Under the pieces are notes generated by a model. It searched no databases. It worked only from the letters and a program-made list of their open reading frames with translations, and was not told where the DNA came from. DNA of 64,000 bases from Halomarina ordinaria (GTDB taxonomy: Archaea > Halobacteriota > Halobacteria > Halobacteriales > Haloarculaceae): contig NZ_JARRAH010000001.1 of assembly GCF_030553305.1 (NCBI RefSeq), positions 496,001-560,000 of the forward strand, written 5' to 3'. Shown here in pieces: positions 41,489-51,144 of the stretch; the first letter of the stretch is position 1, and the number at the start of each line of letters is the position of its first letter. Position numbers and translations under genes: made by a program.

Positions 41489-42505
41489 ATGGACATCGAG
41501 GGGACGATACTGACGGGTCGCGACTTCGACCCGGTCCGGGGCCGGGTCGTCGTCGAGGACGGTCGTATCACGGCGATAGAAGAGGAGCGCGTCGAGTCGA
41601 CGGACGTGGTGCTCCCGGCGTTCGTCAACGCCCACACCCACGTCGGCGACTCCATCGCGAAGGAGGCCGGCGCGGGCCTCTCGCTCGACGACCTGGTCGC
41701 GCCGCCGGACGGGTTGAAACACCGCCTGCTGCGCGCCGCGAGCGACGACGACCTCGTGGCGGCGATGCGCCGCTCGCTCCAGTATATGCAGCGCGGCGGG
41801 ACCGGGACGTTCCTCGAGTTCCGCGAGGGCGACGTCGCGGGTGTGCGCCTGCTCGACCGGGCCGCCGAGGGCCTCGACGTCGACCCGGTCGTCCTCGGGC
41901 GCGGGTCGGCCGACGTCGTCGACGTGGCGGACGGCTACGGCGCCAGCGGCGCGCGCGACGCCGACTTCGAACGCGAGCGGGCGGCCACCCGCGAGGCCGG
42001 GAAACTGTTCGGTATCCACGCCGGCGAGCGCGACGACGAGGACATCCACCCGGCGCTCGACTACGACCCGGACTTCCTCGTCCACCTCGTTCACGCCGGC
42101 GAGGACCACCTCGACCGCATCGAGCGCGAGGGCGTCCCCGCGGTGGTCTGTCCCCGCTCGAACCTCGTGACGGGCGTCGGCTTCCCGCCCATCGAGACGC
42201 TCGCGGAACGGACCACCGTCGCCCTCGGGACGGACAACGTGATGATGAACGCCCCGTCCATGTTCCGCGAGATGGAGTTCGCGGCGAAACTGACCGACCT
42301 CGACGCGCCGGCCGTCCTCCGCATGGCGACGGTCGCCGGCGCGGACATCGCGGGGCTGAACCGCGGCTGCGTCGAACCGGGCCGTGAGGCCCACCTGCTG
42401 GTCCTCGACGGCGACTCCGACAACCTCGCGGGGGTGCAGGACGTCGTGCGGGCGGTCGTCCGCCGCGCCGGCGTGAGCGACGTGAAACGGGTCGTGCTGC
42501 CGTAG
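41489..42505 (+). CDS. Amidohydrolase-superfamily protein
   Basis: The 338-residue protein has the metal-dependent amidohydrolase layout: a small beta sandwich, then H49-T-H51 in VNAHTHVGDS, a histidine in FGIHAGERDDE and the catalytic aspartate region LGTDNVMMNAPSMFREMEFA. The C-terminal ending (REAHLLVLDGDSDNL) completes the sandwich. Relatives deaminate or hydrolyse nucleobases, atrazine-like compounds or imidazolonepropionate; the substrate is unknown. It follows the HD hydrolase by 24 bp, so co-transcription with a nucleotide-metabolism enzyme is possible. Confidence 0.87.
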   Translation: MDIEGTILTGRDFDPVRGRVVVEDGRITAIEEERVESTDVVLPAFVNAHTHVGDSIAKEAGAGLSLDDLVAPPDGLKHRLLRAASDDDLVAAMRRSLQYMQRGGTGTFLEFREGDVAGVRLLDRAAEGLDVDPVVLGRGSADVVDVADGYGASGARDADFERERAATREAGKLFGIHAGERDDEDIHPALDYDPDFLVHLVHAGEDHLDRIEREGVPAVVCPRSNLVTGVGFPPIETLAERTTVALGTDNVMMNAPSMFREMEFAAKLTDLDAPAVLRMATVAGADIAGLNRGCVEPGREAHLLVLDGDSDNLAGVQDVVRAVVRRAGVSDVKRVVLP

Positions 42506-42510
42506 CGCGC

Positions 42511-43437
42511 TCAGACCGGCCGGAGGTGTTCGCAGTCGCCCGCGCTGACTCGCACGACGCCCTCGCCGGTGTCGACGAGGAGCGTCCCCGGTTCCTCGAC
42601 GTCGACGGCCTCGCCGACCACCTCGCCGCCGGGCGTCTCGACGCGCACCCGCTGGCCGAGCGTGAGCGCGAGGTCGCGCCACGCAGGGAGGACGACGTCC
42701 GGGTTCCCCCGGAGCTCGTCGAAGGTCTCGAGGAGTCGCTGGACGAACACGCGCCGCGAGACGGTCGCCCCCTCGGCGCGGAGGCTCGTCGCGCCCTCGG
42801 GGAGGTCCTCGCGGGTCGCGTCGGCGTTCACCCCGATGCCGCAGACGAGCCACGCCACGCGGTCGGTCTCGCCCTGCACCTCGGTCCGGATACCGGCGAG
42901 TTTCCGACGCTCCTCGCCCGCGAGGACGTCGTTGGGCCACTTGATGCGCGCGTCGACGCCCGCCTCGCGGGTGGTGCGGGCGATGGCGACGCTCGCCGCG
43001 AGCGTGTAGAGCGGTGCGCGGGTCATCGAGAGGTCGGGCCGACAGACGACGCTCAGGTAGACGCCGCCGGGCGGCGACTCCCAGGTCCGGTCGAGGCGCC
43101 CTCTGCCGCCGGTCTGTTCGTCGGCGACGACGACCACGTCCGTCGCGCCCGACTCCGCGAGGACGCGAGCGCGCCGGTTCGTGCTGTCGAGGCTGTCGTG
43201 GTGTTCGACCGTAAAGGGGGCGTCGAGGCCGAACTCGAGGGCTTCGAGCCCCTCGTCGGGGACCGAGACGAGCGCGTAGCCCGCCTCCCCGCTCTCGACC
43301 TCGAAGCCCGCCTCGCGCAGCGCCTCGACGTGCTTCCACACCGCGGCCCGGGAGACGTCGAGTTCCTCGGCCAGCGCCGGTCCCGGGACCGGACCGTCGG
43401 CGAGCGCGGCGAGCACCCGCCGTCGCGTCTCGTTCAT
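42511..43437 (-). CDS. birA: Biotin-[acetyl-CoA-carboxylase] ligase with HTH domain (BirA)
   Basis: The 308-residue protein joins an N-terminal winged helix (RVLAALADGPVPGPALAEEL, VSRAAVWKHVEAL) to the biotin-ligase core. The core has GGRGRLDRTW (110-119) for biotinyl-AMP binding, ARIKWPNDVLAGEERRKLAG, and the C-terminal SH3-like cap. It activates biotin with ATP and attaches it to the carrier lysine of carboxylases, and the HTH may also repress biotin-related genes. The biotin-accepting subunit PccA (K569) is encoded about 2 kb to the right. Confidence 0.95.
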   Translation of the reverse strand: MNETRRRVLAALADGPVPGPALAEELDVSRAAVWKHVEALREAGFEVESGEAGYALVSVPDEGLEALEFGLDAPFTVEHHDSLDSTNRRARVLAESGATDVVVVADEQTGGRGRLDRTWESPPGGVYLSVVCRPDLSMTRAPLYTLAASVAIARTTREAGVDARIKWPNDVLAGEERRKLAGIRTEVQGETDRVAWLVCGIGVNADATREDLPEGATSLRAEGATVSRRVFVQRLLETFDELRGNPDVVLPAWRDLALTLGQRVRVETPGGEVVGEAVDVEEPGTLLVDTGEGVVRVSAGDCEHLRPV

Positions 43438-43612
43438 GCCCGCGGTTGCGTCCGCCGACCCTTCTACCTGCCTCTATCGGTCGACCGACCGGTCCACCGC
43501 CCGGTCGTACCACGCCGGCCGCGAGAGGCGCGCCGACCCGCTGGAACCTCCGCGGGCGTCGCGTACGCCGAGATGTCACTCGGGGAGTATCGCTGTCGAG
43601 CGGGTGCGTCGC

Positions 43613-43918
43613 TCAGAAGGGAACGTCGTCGGGGTCGTAGCCGACCGGCGTCTCCGCCCCGAAGCCGGTGTCGGCGTGGACGACGTCGATTTCGGGTATC
43701 TCCTGGACGAGGCGCGTCTTCAGCGCCTGTATCGTCATCGGGGAGATGCCACAGCCGCTGCAGGCGCCCCCGAGCGCGACGGTGACGCTCCGCTTCTCGA
43801 CGTCCAGGTCGCGGATGGCGTGGCTCCCGCCGTGCATCTGTATCTGCGGGAAGTTGCGCATCACGAACCGCGAGACGCGCTCCCTGAGTTCCTCCTCGTC
43901 TACCCCTTCGAGGCTCAT
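43613..43918 (-). CDS. NifU-like C-terminal-domain Fe-S scaffold protein
   Basis: The 101-residue protein has the NifU C-terminal domain: VSRFVMRNFPQIQMHGGSHA, RSVTVALGGACSGCGISPMT with the CxxC pair (C-S-G-C), and TRLVQEIPEIDVVHADTG. Such domains carry a labile Fe-S cluster between two subunits. The longer open frame upstream overlaps the next gene and has no conserved sequence, so I set the start at 43918. It may work with the A-type carrier encoded at 14354-14713. Confidence 0.9.
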   Translation of the reverse strand: MSLEGVDEEELRERVSRFVMRNFPQIQMHGGSHAIRDLDVEKRSVTVALGGACSGCGISPMTIQALKTRLVQEIPEIDVVHADTGFGAETPVGYDPDDVPF

Positions 43919-43986
43919 CGGTGGAGAAACGCGCCGACGCGACTTAGCGCCGTCGCTCGTGCGCGCCGTGCTCGCTCCCGCCGTCC

Positions 43987-44262
43987 TCAGTCCGTCTCCG
44001 CGAGTATCTCCTCGACGGTCTCCCAGTTGGTCCGGACCCGGTCGCTCGGGAGGTAGACCGTGCCGTAGCCGCCGCCGCTGTCCCGGACGAGGCCGTTCGT
44101 CTGGAGTACCTCCAGGTGGTGGCGGACCGTCTTGTAGTCGAGGCCCAGTTCGCTCGCCAGCTGGTTCGCGTTGCGCGGGCGCTCCGCGACCGCCTGGAGT
44201 AGCCGGGCACGGTTCGGGCCGCCGCGCGTCCCTCCCAGGACGTACCAGAGTTCCCCCTCCAT
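43987..44262 (-). CDS. Small winged-helix transcriptional regulator
   Basis: The 91-residue protein MEGELWYVLGGTRGGPNRAR is almost entirely one winged helix: LLQAVAERPRNANQLASELG, LDYKTVRHHLEVLQTNGLVR and the wing GGGYGTVYLPSD. It belongs to the ArsR-like haloarchaeal group. No ligand or metal-sensing cysteines are present. It lies between the NifU-like gene and the divergent DUF4397 gene, either of which it could regulate. Confidence 0.83.
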   Translation of the reverse strand: MEGELWYVLGGTRGGPNRARLLQAVAERPRNANQLASELGLDYKTVRHHLEVLQTNGLVRDSGGGYGTVYLPSDRVRTNWETVEEILAETD

Positions 44263-44603
44263 CACACGGTTCCTCGGGCGTCGAAAGCACGGGCTCTCGG
44301 CCGTGCGAGTTGTGGTTGTCCCTGCATCGGTTGTCACTCGCCGCGACGGTGGCCCGGCACGCGAGCGGCGATGCGCTCACCCCTCACAACGGCCGGGACG
44401 CGCTTATCCCCTGCGGCTAGCCCCCATACCGCTAGAGTTCCCCTCTCGGGGAGACTCCGTGGACGGTGAGCCACACGAACCGGTGAATATATTGAAGAAT
44501 TGAAGCAGATAACCGGAAACGAGATTGTTTTTCTGTCGATTTTGGGCCTAAATTGGGAAAACCGATAACAATTCTCTCGACCGACGTTTATACCGAGGCA
44601 CCC
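44263..44603. promoter_or_regulatory. 341-bp divergent intergenic region with AT-rich core
   Basis: No gene is visible. The stretch at about 44484-44575 is AT-rich and repeats A/T tracts (GAATATATTGAAGAATTG; ATTGTTTTTCTG; CCTAAATTGGGAAAAC). Short outer arms ATTGTT and AACAAT flank the core and could form an operator. The TTTATA at 44587-44592 is only 12 nt from the ATG of the DUF4397 gene, too close for a normal TATA box, so the real promoter is probably in the core. Confidence 0.45.
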
Positions 44604-45743
44604 ATGACAGACACAGATAGACGGACGGTTCTCAAGTTGCTCGGCGTCGCGGGGGCGGCGAGCGCACTCGGCGGCGTCGGCTTCGTCAGCGCGAACGAAC
44701 ACGAGTCGAACGAGACGGCCAACGAAACCGACGGCGAGGAGATGGTACCCGGGGCCGCAGGGGGGCTCGCGACCGGTGGCGTTCGCGTCGGCCACCTCTC
44801 TCCCGACACCCCGCCGGTCGACGTCTACGTCGGCGTCGACGCGGAGTTCGACCCGGCCGACACCTCCCCCGCGCTGGCCGGCCTCGAGTACGGCACCTTC
44901 GCGCCGGGCGCGACGGGCCGGTACTTCGAGGTCCCCGAGGGGACGTACGCGCTGAAGGTCACGCCCGCCGGCGACCCCGAGACGGTGGCCATCGACGTCC
45001 CCGAGTTCGAGGTGGTCGAGGGCCAGGACGCGACGGTCCTCGCGGTCGGCGAACTCGACCCCGAGTCCGACGAACCGGCGCTCGAACCGCTCGTCATCAC
45101 CGACACCGAGGGCGAGGACCTGCCCGACCCCTCGGCGGGCGAGGCCGCCATCCGGTTCGTCCACGCCTCCCCGGACGCCGGGGCGGTCGACATCGCCGTC
45201 GCCGACCGGACGGTCGCCGAGGACGTCGAGTTCGGCGGCGTGAGCGACTACGTCCCGAGCGAGGACTGTACGCAGGTGCTCCAGGTCATCGCCGGCGGCG
45301 TCCCGGCGCTCGTCCTCCAGGCGTACCTCCCCGGCGGGACGAAGTCGACGGCGTACGTCGTCGGGAGTGTCTCGCCTGACGGTGGCGGCGACGACAGCGC
45401 GAACGCGACCACCGCGACGAACGAGACCGCGAACGACACCACCGGCAACGAGACCGACGCCGCGGACACCGGGTCGCTCGCGACCGAGGACCAGCCGCTC
45501 GGCGCCGTGGCGACCATCGACGCCGTCGCGCCGCTCGACGTGACGCCCATCGACCTCGGCGGCGAGGCACCGGCTGACGACGAGGACGAGGTGGCAGACG
45601 ACAACGTCACCGACGACAACGCGACGGACGACGCCAACGAGACGGTCGGTAACGCGACGGCCAACGAGACGGCCGACAACGCGACCGTCAACGAGACCGT
45701 CGACAACGCGACGGCCAACGAGACGAACGACACCGGTTACTGA
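44604..45743 (+). CDS. Tat-exported DUF4397 protein with sequon-rich C-terminus
   Basis: The 379-residue protein has a twin-arginine signal (TDRRTVLKLLGVAGAASALG) with likely cleavage near A30. Two DUF4397 beta domains follow (VRVGHLSPDTPPVDVYVG, AAIRFVHASPDAGAVDIAVA). The tail is low-complexity Asn/Thr/Asp/Glu. I count 16 N-X-S/T sequons, 10 of them in the last ~55 residues, so heavy glycosylation is plausible. DUF4397 proteins are cell-surface proteins of unknown function. The ATG at 44604 fits the signal peptide better than an upstream one. A T5 run at 45777-45781 may end the transcript. Confidence 0.85.
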   Translation: MTDTDRRTVLKLLGVAGAASALGGVGFVSANEHESNETANETDGEEMVPGAAGGLATGGVRVGHLSPDTPPVDVYVGVDAEFDPADTSPALAGLEYGTFAPGATGRYFEVPEGTYALKVTPAGDPETVAIDVPEFEVVEGQDATVLAVGELDPESDEPALEPLVITDTEGEDLPDPSAGEAAIRFVHASPDAGAVDIAVADRTVAEDVEFGGVSDYVPSEDCTQVLQVIAGGVPALVLQAYLPGGTKSTAYVVGSVSPDGGGDDSANATTATNETANDTTGNETDAADTGSLATEDQPLGAVATIDAVAPLDVTPIDLGGEAPADDEDEVADDNVTDDNATDDANETVGNATANETADNATVNETVDNATANETNDTGY

Positions 45744-45776
45744 GCGGGTCGACCGGTCGTCGCGGTCCACGTTCCG

Positions 45777-45781
45777 TTTTT
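45777..45781 (+). terminator. T5 run downstream of the DUF4397 gene
   Basis: TTTTT lies 34 bp beyond the stop codon, between the convergent ends of the DUF4397 gene and pccA. Archaeal transcription commonly ends at such T tracts. There is no strong hairpin before it. Confidence 0.4.
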
Positions 45782-45837
45782 CATCGTTCGAGCCGCTCGG
45801 TCGAGACCGTGGACGGTCGACGACGGACGGAGAGGAT

Positions 45838-47649
45838 TCAGTCGAGCGACATCAGCGCATCGCCCATGTCGACGCTCTGGCCCTCCTCGACGGCGACGGC
45901 CGTGACCGTCCCGCCGCGCTCGGCGACGACGTCGTTCTCCATCTTCATCGCCTCCAGCACGCAGAGCACGTCGCCCGCCTCCACCTCGTCGCCCTCGGCG
46001 ACGTTCACCGAGAGGATGGTCCCCTGCATCTCCGCCTCTATCTGCTCGCCCTCGGCGCTCGCGGCGTCACTACTGCTACCGCCGCCGTCACCGCCGGAGC
46101 GCGAGCGACGCGGTGCCTGGCGCCTGGACTGCCCGCCACCGCCGCCGCCCGACTGCGGGAGGGCGATGCCGCCGCGTTCCTCCAGGTTCACCTCGAAGCG
46201 CTTGCCGTTGACCTCGACGGTGAACTCCCGCTCGGTGACCTCCCCGTCCTCGTCGTCGCCCTCGCTCTCGCCGGGGCCCCACCGCTCCTGGGCGGCCTCT
46301 ATCTCGCTCGTGTCGAGTTCGTTGTCGAGGTAGTTGGTCGTGTGCGTGCCCGCGACGAACGCGTCGTCGGTGAGCATCAGCCGGTGGAACGGGATGACCG
46401 TCACCAGCCCCTCTATCTCGAACTCCGCAAGCGCGCGCTGCGAGCGGACGAGACACTCCTCGCGGTCCTCCCCCCAGACGATGAGTTTGGCGACCATCGA
46501 GTCGTAGTCGCCGCCGATTTTGTCGCCCTGCCGGAGGGCGTCGTCGAGGCGGACCCCGATGCCGCCCGGCGGGTCGTACGTCGAGAGCTTCCCCGTCGCG
46601 GGGGCGAACCCGTTGGCCGCGTTCTCGGCGTTGATGCGGAACTCCATCGCGTGGCCGTCGACCGCGACGTCGTCCTGTGCGAAGCCGAGTTCCGCGCCCG
46701 CGGCCACCCGCAGTTGCCACTTCACGATGTCGATACCCGTTATCTCCTCGGTGACGGTGTGTTCGACCTGGATGCGGGTGTTCACCTCCAGGAAGTAGAA
46801 CTCGCCGTCCTCGACGAGGAACTCGACGGTCCCCGCGTTGACGTAGTCGGAGGCGGCGACGCCCTCGCGGGCGGACTCGCCGATGCGCTCGCGGAGGTCG
46901 TCCGAGAGCGCTGGCGACGGCGCCTCCTCGATGATCTTCTGGTGACGGCGCTGGAGCGAGCAGTCGCGCTCGCCGAGGTGCCGGACGTTCCCGTGGTGGT
47001 CGGCGATGATCTGGACCTCGATGTGGCGGGGCGCCTCGAGGTAGCGTTCGAGGTAGACCGAGGCGTTGTCGAAGTACGCCTCGCCCTCGCGCTTCGCGCT
47101 CTCGAGTTGCTCCTCGGCCTCGTCGGCGTCGTGGACGACCTTCATCCCGCGGCCGCCGCCGCCGCCCTCCGCCTTGATGGCGATGGGGTAGCCGTTCTCC
47201 TCTCCGAAGGCGTGGACCTCCTCGACGGACTCGACGGGGTCCGTGGTACCGGGCACGATGGGGACGCCCGCCTCGCGCATCACCTTCCGGGCTTTCGTCT
47301 TCTCGCCCAGTTGCTCCATCGACTCGCTGGAGGGGCCGACCCACGTGATGCCCTCCTCGCTCTCGACGAGGGCGGCGAAGTCGGCGTTCTCCGCGAGGAA
47401 GCCGTAGCCGGGGTGGACGGCGTCGGCGTCCGCCTTCCGGGCGGCCTCGACGATGGCCTCCTGGTCGAGGTAGGAGTCCGCGGCCCGCGCGGGGCCGACG
47501 TTGTACGCCTCGTCGGCGTACCGGACGTGACCGGCGTTCTTGTCCGCCTCGCTGTAGACGGCGACCGTCGAGACGCCGAGTTCCTCACAGGCGCGCATGA
47601 CGCGCACCGCGATTTCACCCCGGTTCGCGACGAGAACCTTCTCGAACAT
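45838..47649 (-). CDS. pccA: Acyl-CoA (acetyl/propionyl-CoA) carboxylase, fused biotin carboxylase and biotin carrier
   Basis: The 603-residue protein starts [20 protein letters not shown] (biotin carboxylase). It has the ATP-grasp lid [11 protein letters not shown], the catalytic [20 protein letters not shown] and [20 protein letters not shown] Gly/Ser/Arg-rich linker leads to a biotinyl domain with the AMKM motif, biotin on K569. It carboxylates biotin with bicarbonate and ATP for transfer by PccB to propionyl- or acetyl-CoA. It has its own promoter (see 47674-47680), because a glycerophosphodiesterase gene on the other strand separates it from pccX and pccB. Confidence 0.95.
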   Translation of the reverse strand: MFEKVLVANRGEIAVRVMRACEELGVSTVAVYSEADKNAGHVRYADEAYNVGPARAADSYLDQEAIVEAARKADADAVHPGYGFLAENADFAALVESEEGITWVGPSSESMEQLGEKTKARKVMREAGVPIVPGTTDPVESVEEVHAFGEENGYPIAIKAEGGGGGRGMKVVHDADEAEEQLESAKREGEAYFDNASVYLERYLEAPRHIEVQIIADHHGNVRHLGERDCSLQRRHQKIIEEAPSPALSDDLRERIGESAREGVAASDYVNAGTVEFLVEDGEFYFLEVNTRIQVEHTVTEEITGIDIVKWQLRVAAGAELGFAQDDVAVDGHAMEFRINAENAANGFAPATGKLSTYDPPGGIGVRLDDALRQGDKIGGDYDSMVAKLIVWGEDREECLVRSQRALAEFEIEGLVTVIPFHRLMLTDDAFVAGTHTTNYLDNELDTSEIEAAQERWGPGESEGDDEDGEVTEREFTVEVNGKRFEVNLEERGGIALPQSGGGGGGQSRRQAPRRSRSGGDGGGSSSDAASAEGEQIEAEMQGTILSVNVAEGDEVEAGDVLCVLEAMKMENDVVAERGGTVTAVAVEEGQSVDMGDALMSLD

Positions 47650-47673
47650 GCTGTCCTGTATCAGTAGTCGTCA

Positions 47674-47680
47674 GATAAAT
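47674..47680 (-). promoter_or_regulatory. TATA-like box of pccA
   Basis: Minus-strand ATTTATC lies 25-31 nt before the pccA ATG at 47649, fitting leaderless transcription. It shows that pccA has its own promoter. Confidence 0.65.
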
Positions 47681-47812
47681 GTGCAGGTAACGGGAGCGGG
47701 ACGTCGGTTCCACCGACCCCGGTTCCCGTCGGGTGTCGCGTCGACGCGACCGCCCGACGCGACCGCTCCGCGCCGGGAGGGTTCATCATCCCCCGCCCCG
47801 AACCGGCGCGAC

Positions 47813-48493
47813 ATGCGCTGTATCGGCCATCGCGGCTGTCCCGCCCACGCCCCCGAGAACACCCTGCTCGCCGTCGAGACGGCCGCCCCCCACGTCGACA
47901 TGGTCGAGGTCGACGTGAGGCGCTGCGGGTCGGGCGAACTCGTCGTCTTCCACGACGAGCGTCTCGACCGCCTCACCGACGGGACGGGCCGCCTCGACCG
48001 CACCGACTGGCGGACCCTCCGCGAGTTGCGCGTCGACGGGAGCGAGGAGGGCATCCCCCTGCTGGCGGACGTCGTCGACGCCGTCCCCGCCGAGGTGGGT
48101 CTCAACGCCGAGTTGAAACACGACGGGCTGGCTCGCGAGGCCGTGTCCCTCCTCGAGGGGTTCGCCGGCGAGGTCGTCGTCTCCTCGTTCGAGGCGAGCG
48201 CGCTCGAACAGGTGCGCGCCCGGAGCGACCTGCCGCTCGCGTACCTGTTTCACCGGCGGTTCGACACCAGACGACGGACGTGGCGACGCGGGGTGCGCCG
48301 CGCGCGCGAACTCGGCTGTACCTACCTCCACCCGGAGTACCGCCTCTGTCTCGACGACGACCGGCGCGTCGTCCGGGCGACGAAGGCGGGCCTGCGCGTC
48401 AACGCCTGGACCGTCCCGGACCGGCGTTCGGTCCGGCGGTTGCGCCGCGCGGGCGTCGACGGGGTCATCGTCGACGACTGGCGCCTCGTCTAG
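47813..48493 (+). CDS. Glycerophosphodiester phosphodiesterase
   Basis: The 226-residue protein begins [20 protein letters not shown], the GDPD signature with the catalytic histidine and the HAPENT metal site. It has [20 protein letters not shown] (metal Glu/Asp and the second catalytic His), LNAELKHDG, and the late Trp in VNAWTVPD. GDPDs hydrolyse glycerophosphodiesters to glycerol-3-phosphate (or glycerol-1-phosphate in archaea) and an alcohol. There is no signal peptide. Its stop overlaps the pccX stop by 4 bp. Confidence 0.93.
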   Translation: MRCIGHRGCPAHAPENTLLAVETAAPHVDMVEVDVRRCGSGELVVFHDERLDRLTDGTGRLDRTDWRTLRELRVDGSEEGIPLLADVVDAVPAEVGLNAELKHDGLAREAVSLLEGFAGEVVVSSFEASALEQVRARSDLPLAYLFHRRFDTRRRTWRRGVRRARELGCTYLHPEYRLCLDDDRRVVRATKAGLRVNAWTVPDRRSVRRLRRAGVDGVIVDDWRLV

Positions 48494-48744
48494 AAGCGCT
48501 CGGCGCGGCCGGCGGCCGCCCACGGGTCGGTCGGCGCGAACCGGGGGACCCGGCGGGTCCGGTCGCGGACGCCCTCGACCCGCCCGGCGAAGCGCCAGCG
48601 CCGACCGCCCGACTCCCAGGGGTTCTCCGGGCCGTCACCGGCGGCCGCGAGTGCCGCCGCCTGCTCGCGCACGAGCGCCTCCACCGCCGCCGCGATGGCC
48701 GCCGCCTCGTCCGCGTCGACGTCCTCGGGGAGCCCGATCCTCAT
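48490..48744 (-). CDS. pccX: PccX-like small subunit of propionyl/acetyl-CoA carboxylase
   Basis: The 84-residue protein [20 protein letters not shown] is the third, small subunit found only in haloarchaeal carboxylases. The conserved C-terminal part reads [14 protein letters not shown] and [15 protein letters not shown]. In Haloferax mediterranei PccX is needed for full propionyl-CoA carboxylase activity. Its ATG overlaps the pccB stop by 4 bp, so the two are coupled. The short Ala/Glu-rich helix at the N-terminus is variable. Confidence 0.85.
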   Translation of the reverse strand: MRIGLPEDVDADEAAAIAAAVEALVREQAAALAAAGDGPENPWESGGRRWRFAGRVEGVRDRTRRVPRFAPTDPWAAAGRAERF

Positions 48745-50291
48745 AGCGGGATGTTGCCGTGCTTGCGACTTGGTTGTTGCTTACGCTTGCTCCGGAGCAT
48801 CTCCAGGTCGTGAACGAGTCGGCGACGGGTGTCCGTCGGTTCGATGACGTCGTCGACGAACCCGCGGTCGGCCGCCGTGTAGGGGTTGGCGAACGTCTCG
48901 CGGTACTCGCCGATGAGTTCCTCCCTTCGCGAGTCGGTGTCCTCGGCCTCGTCCAGTTCGTCGCGGTAGAGGATGTTGACGGCGCCCTGGGGGCCCATGA
49001 CGGCGATTTCGGCCGTCGGCCAGGCGTAGTTCACGTCCGCGCCGATGTGTTTCGAGGCCATGACGTCGTAGGCGCCGCCGTAGGCCTTCCGGGTGATGAC
49101 CGTCGCCAGCGGGACGGTCGCCTCCGAGTAGGCGTACAGCAGTTTCGCGCCGTGCTTGATGATGCCCCCGTGTTCCTGGTCGGTACCGGGCATGAACCCC
49201 GGCACGTCGACGAAGGTGACGATGGGGATGTTGAAGGCGTCACAGAAGCGCACGAAGCGCGCGCCCTTCAGCGAGGCGTCGATGTCGAGGGTGCCGGCGT
49301 TCACCCGGGGCTGGTTGGCGACGACGCCGACGCTGTGGCCGTCGAGGCGGGCGAAGCCGACGACGAGGTTGCGGGCGTACCCCTCCTGGACCTCGAAGAA
49401 CGAGTCGACGTCGACCACGCCGTCGACGACGTCGACGATGTCGTACGGTTTCTGGGGTTGGTCCGGGACGATGTCGAGGAGGTCCTCGTCGGCGCGGTCG
49501 GGCTCGTCCCAGGGCTCGACCTGTGGCGGGTCCTCGACGTTGTTCGCCGGGAGGTACGAGAGGAGGTGGCGGATGTCGTCGAGCGCCGCCTCCTCGCCGG
49601 ACTCCGCGAAGTGCGAGACGCCGCTCGTGTTCATGTGGGTCTTCGCGCCGCCCAGTTCGTCGAACCCGACCTCCTCGCCCGTGACGGTCTTGATGACCTC
49701 GGGGCCGGTGATGAACATGTGGCTCGTCTCCTGGACCATGAAGATGAAGTCCGTGATGGCGGGCGAGTAGACGGCCCCGCCGGCACACGGCCCCATGATG
49801 GCTGATATCTGCGGGACGACGCCCGAGGCCTGCTGGTTGCGGTGGAAGATGTCGGCGTACCCCGCCAGCGAGTCGATGCCCTCCTGGATGCGCGCGCCCG
49901 CGGAGTCGTTCAGGCCGACGATGGGAGCGCCGACCTCCAGCGCGCGGTCCATCACCTTGCACACCTTCTCGGCGAACACCTCGCCGAGGCTGCCGCCGAA
50001 GACGGTGAAGTCGTGGGCGAAGACGAACACCGTCCGGCCGTCCACCTCGCCGTAACCCGTCACGACGCCGTCGCCGGGAATCTGTTTCTCCTCCATCCCG
50101 AAGTTGTGACTCCGGTGGGTGCGCAACTGGTCGAACTCCTCGAAGGTCCCCTCGTCGAGGAAGTAGTCGATGCGCTCTCGGGCGGTCAGTTTCCCCTTCT
50201 CGTGCTGGGACTCGATGCGGTCCTCGCCGCCGCCCTTCTCGGCCTCGGCCTTGCGCTCGCGCAACTCCTCGATTCGCTCGTCCATCGTCAT
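48741..50291 (-). CDS. pccB: Acyl-CoA carboxylase carboxyltransferase subunit
   Basis: The 516-residue protein has the two-domain crotonase fold of propionyl-CoA carboxylase beta: [80 protein letters not shown] and the C-terminal [20 protein letters not shown]. The terminal [10 protein letters not shown] is the usual PccB ending. It transfers carboxyl from biotin to acyl-CoA, giving methylmalonyl-CoA or malonyl-CoA. A second ATG two codons in (50285) is an alternative start. It leads pccB-pccX. Confidence 0.96.
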   Translation of the reverse strand: MTMDERIEELRERKAEAEKGGGEDRIESQHEKGKLTARERIDYFLDEGTFEEFDQLRTHRSHNFGMEEKQIPGDGVVTGYGEVDGRTVFVFAHDFTVFGGSLGEVFAEKVCKVMDRALEVGAPIVGLNDSAGARIQEGIDSLAGYADIFHRNQQASGVVPQISAIMGPCAGGAVYSPAITDFIFMVQETSHMFITGPEVIKTVTGEEVGFDELGGAKTHMNTSGVSHFAESGEEAALDDIRHLLSYLPANNVEDPPQVEPWDEPDRADEDLLDIVPDQPQKPYDIVDVVDGVVDVDSFFEVQEGYARNLVVGFARLDGHSVGVVANQPRVNAGTLDIDASLKGARFVRFCDAFNIPIVTFVDVPGFMPGTDQEHGGIIKHGAKLLYAYSEATVPLATVITRKAYGGAYDVMASKHIGADVNYAWPTAEIAVMGPQGAVNILYRDELDEAEDTDSRREELIGEYRETFANPYTAADRGFVDDVIEPTDTRRRLVHDLEMLRSKRKQQPSRKHGNIPL

Positions 50292-50488
50292 GGTTGATTA
50301 TCGGAAGTCCGCGCAGGCGGGCCAAAAGAATACCGGGATGGGACAACAGCTATCGGAGTCACGCGTAACGCGGCGCACGGCGCGGGAACGCGACCTGCCG
50401 CCGGTCCTGGCCGCCGGCGAGACGCTCGAGCCGACGTGGACGCCGAGGGCGTCGAAGCCGACGAACAGCGTCGCTCCGAACCGTACGA

Positions 50489-50495
50489 GCTTTTT
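50489..50495 (+). promoter_or_regulatory. TATA-like element of the UDG-like gene
   Basis: GCTTTTT lies 23-29 nt before the GTG at 50518, supporting that start. Confidence 0.5.
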
Positions 50496-50517
50496 CGTCC
50501 CCTCGCATACGCCCGCC

Positions 50518-51144
50518 GTGAAGAACGTCACCGACCGCACGACCAACCCCTTCGGGATGCGTCCGCCGTGTGAGCGCTACGTCGCCGGGTACGGCGACGC
50601 CAACGCCGACTTCCACGTCGTCGGCGACCACCCCGGCGTCCACGGCGGGGTGACCTCGGGCGTCCCCTTCACCAACGAGGCCGGCCGTCGCCTCCTGCGG
50701 GCGCTCGCCGACGCCGACCTGCTCGAGAGCGCCGGCGAGGGCCCCGTCGTGAACCGGACGTTCCTCTCGTACCTGCACATGTGCGTCGTCGAGGGGACGC
50801 CGACCGAGGCCGAGTACGTGGAGATGGAGCGCTTCTTCGACGCCGAGTTGCGCGCCATCGCCGCTCACGTCCTCCTGCCGGTCGGCGAGCGGGCGATTCG
50901 CCACGTCCTCGGGCAGTACACGGCCCGGCGCGTCACCCCCGACCTCGACGCGGCCACGCTCCACGCGACGGAGATACGCGGCAGCGGCTTCCTCGTCTAC
51001 CCCATCCGCGACCCGAGCGAGTGGGGAGAAGGGGACGAGGAGACGCTCGTCGAGTCGCTACAGCGGCTCCAGGCGGGCGATTTCTACCGAGAAGTCGACC
51101 TCGGACGGTTCATGCCGGGGGACGAACCCTACCGGGTCCGGTGA
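50518..51144 (+). CDS. Uracil-DNA glycosylase superfamily protein
   Basis: The 208-residue protein starts from a GTG (MKNVTDRTTNPFGMRPPCER) and follows UDG-fold spacing. The first motif is FHVVGDHPGVHGGVTSGVPF with NEAGRRLLRAL, the middle strand is VVNRTFLSYLHMCV, and LLPVGERAIRHVLGQY leads to the last motif in VYPIRDPSEWG. It would remove uracil or another damaged base. The residues differ from family 4 enzymes at several points, including the lack of the four Fe-S cysteines, so it is a divergent haloarchaeal member. It is divergent from pccB. Confidence 0.8.
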   Translation: MKNVTDRTTNPFGMRPPCERYVAGYGDANADFHVVGDHPGVHGGVTSGVPFTNEAGRRLLRALADADLLESAGEGPVVNRTFLSYLHMCVVEGTPTEAEYVEMERFFDAELRAIAAHVLLPVGERAIRHVLGQYTARRVTPDLDAATLHATEIRGSGFLVYPIRDPSEWGEGDEETLVESLQRLQAGDFYREVDLGRFMPGDEPYRVR

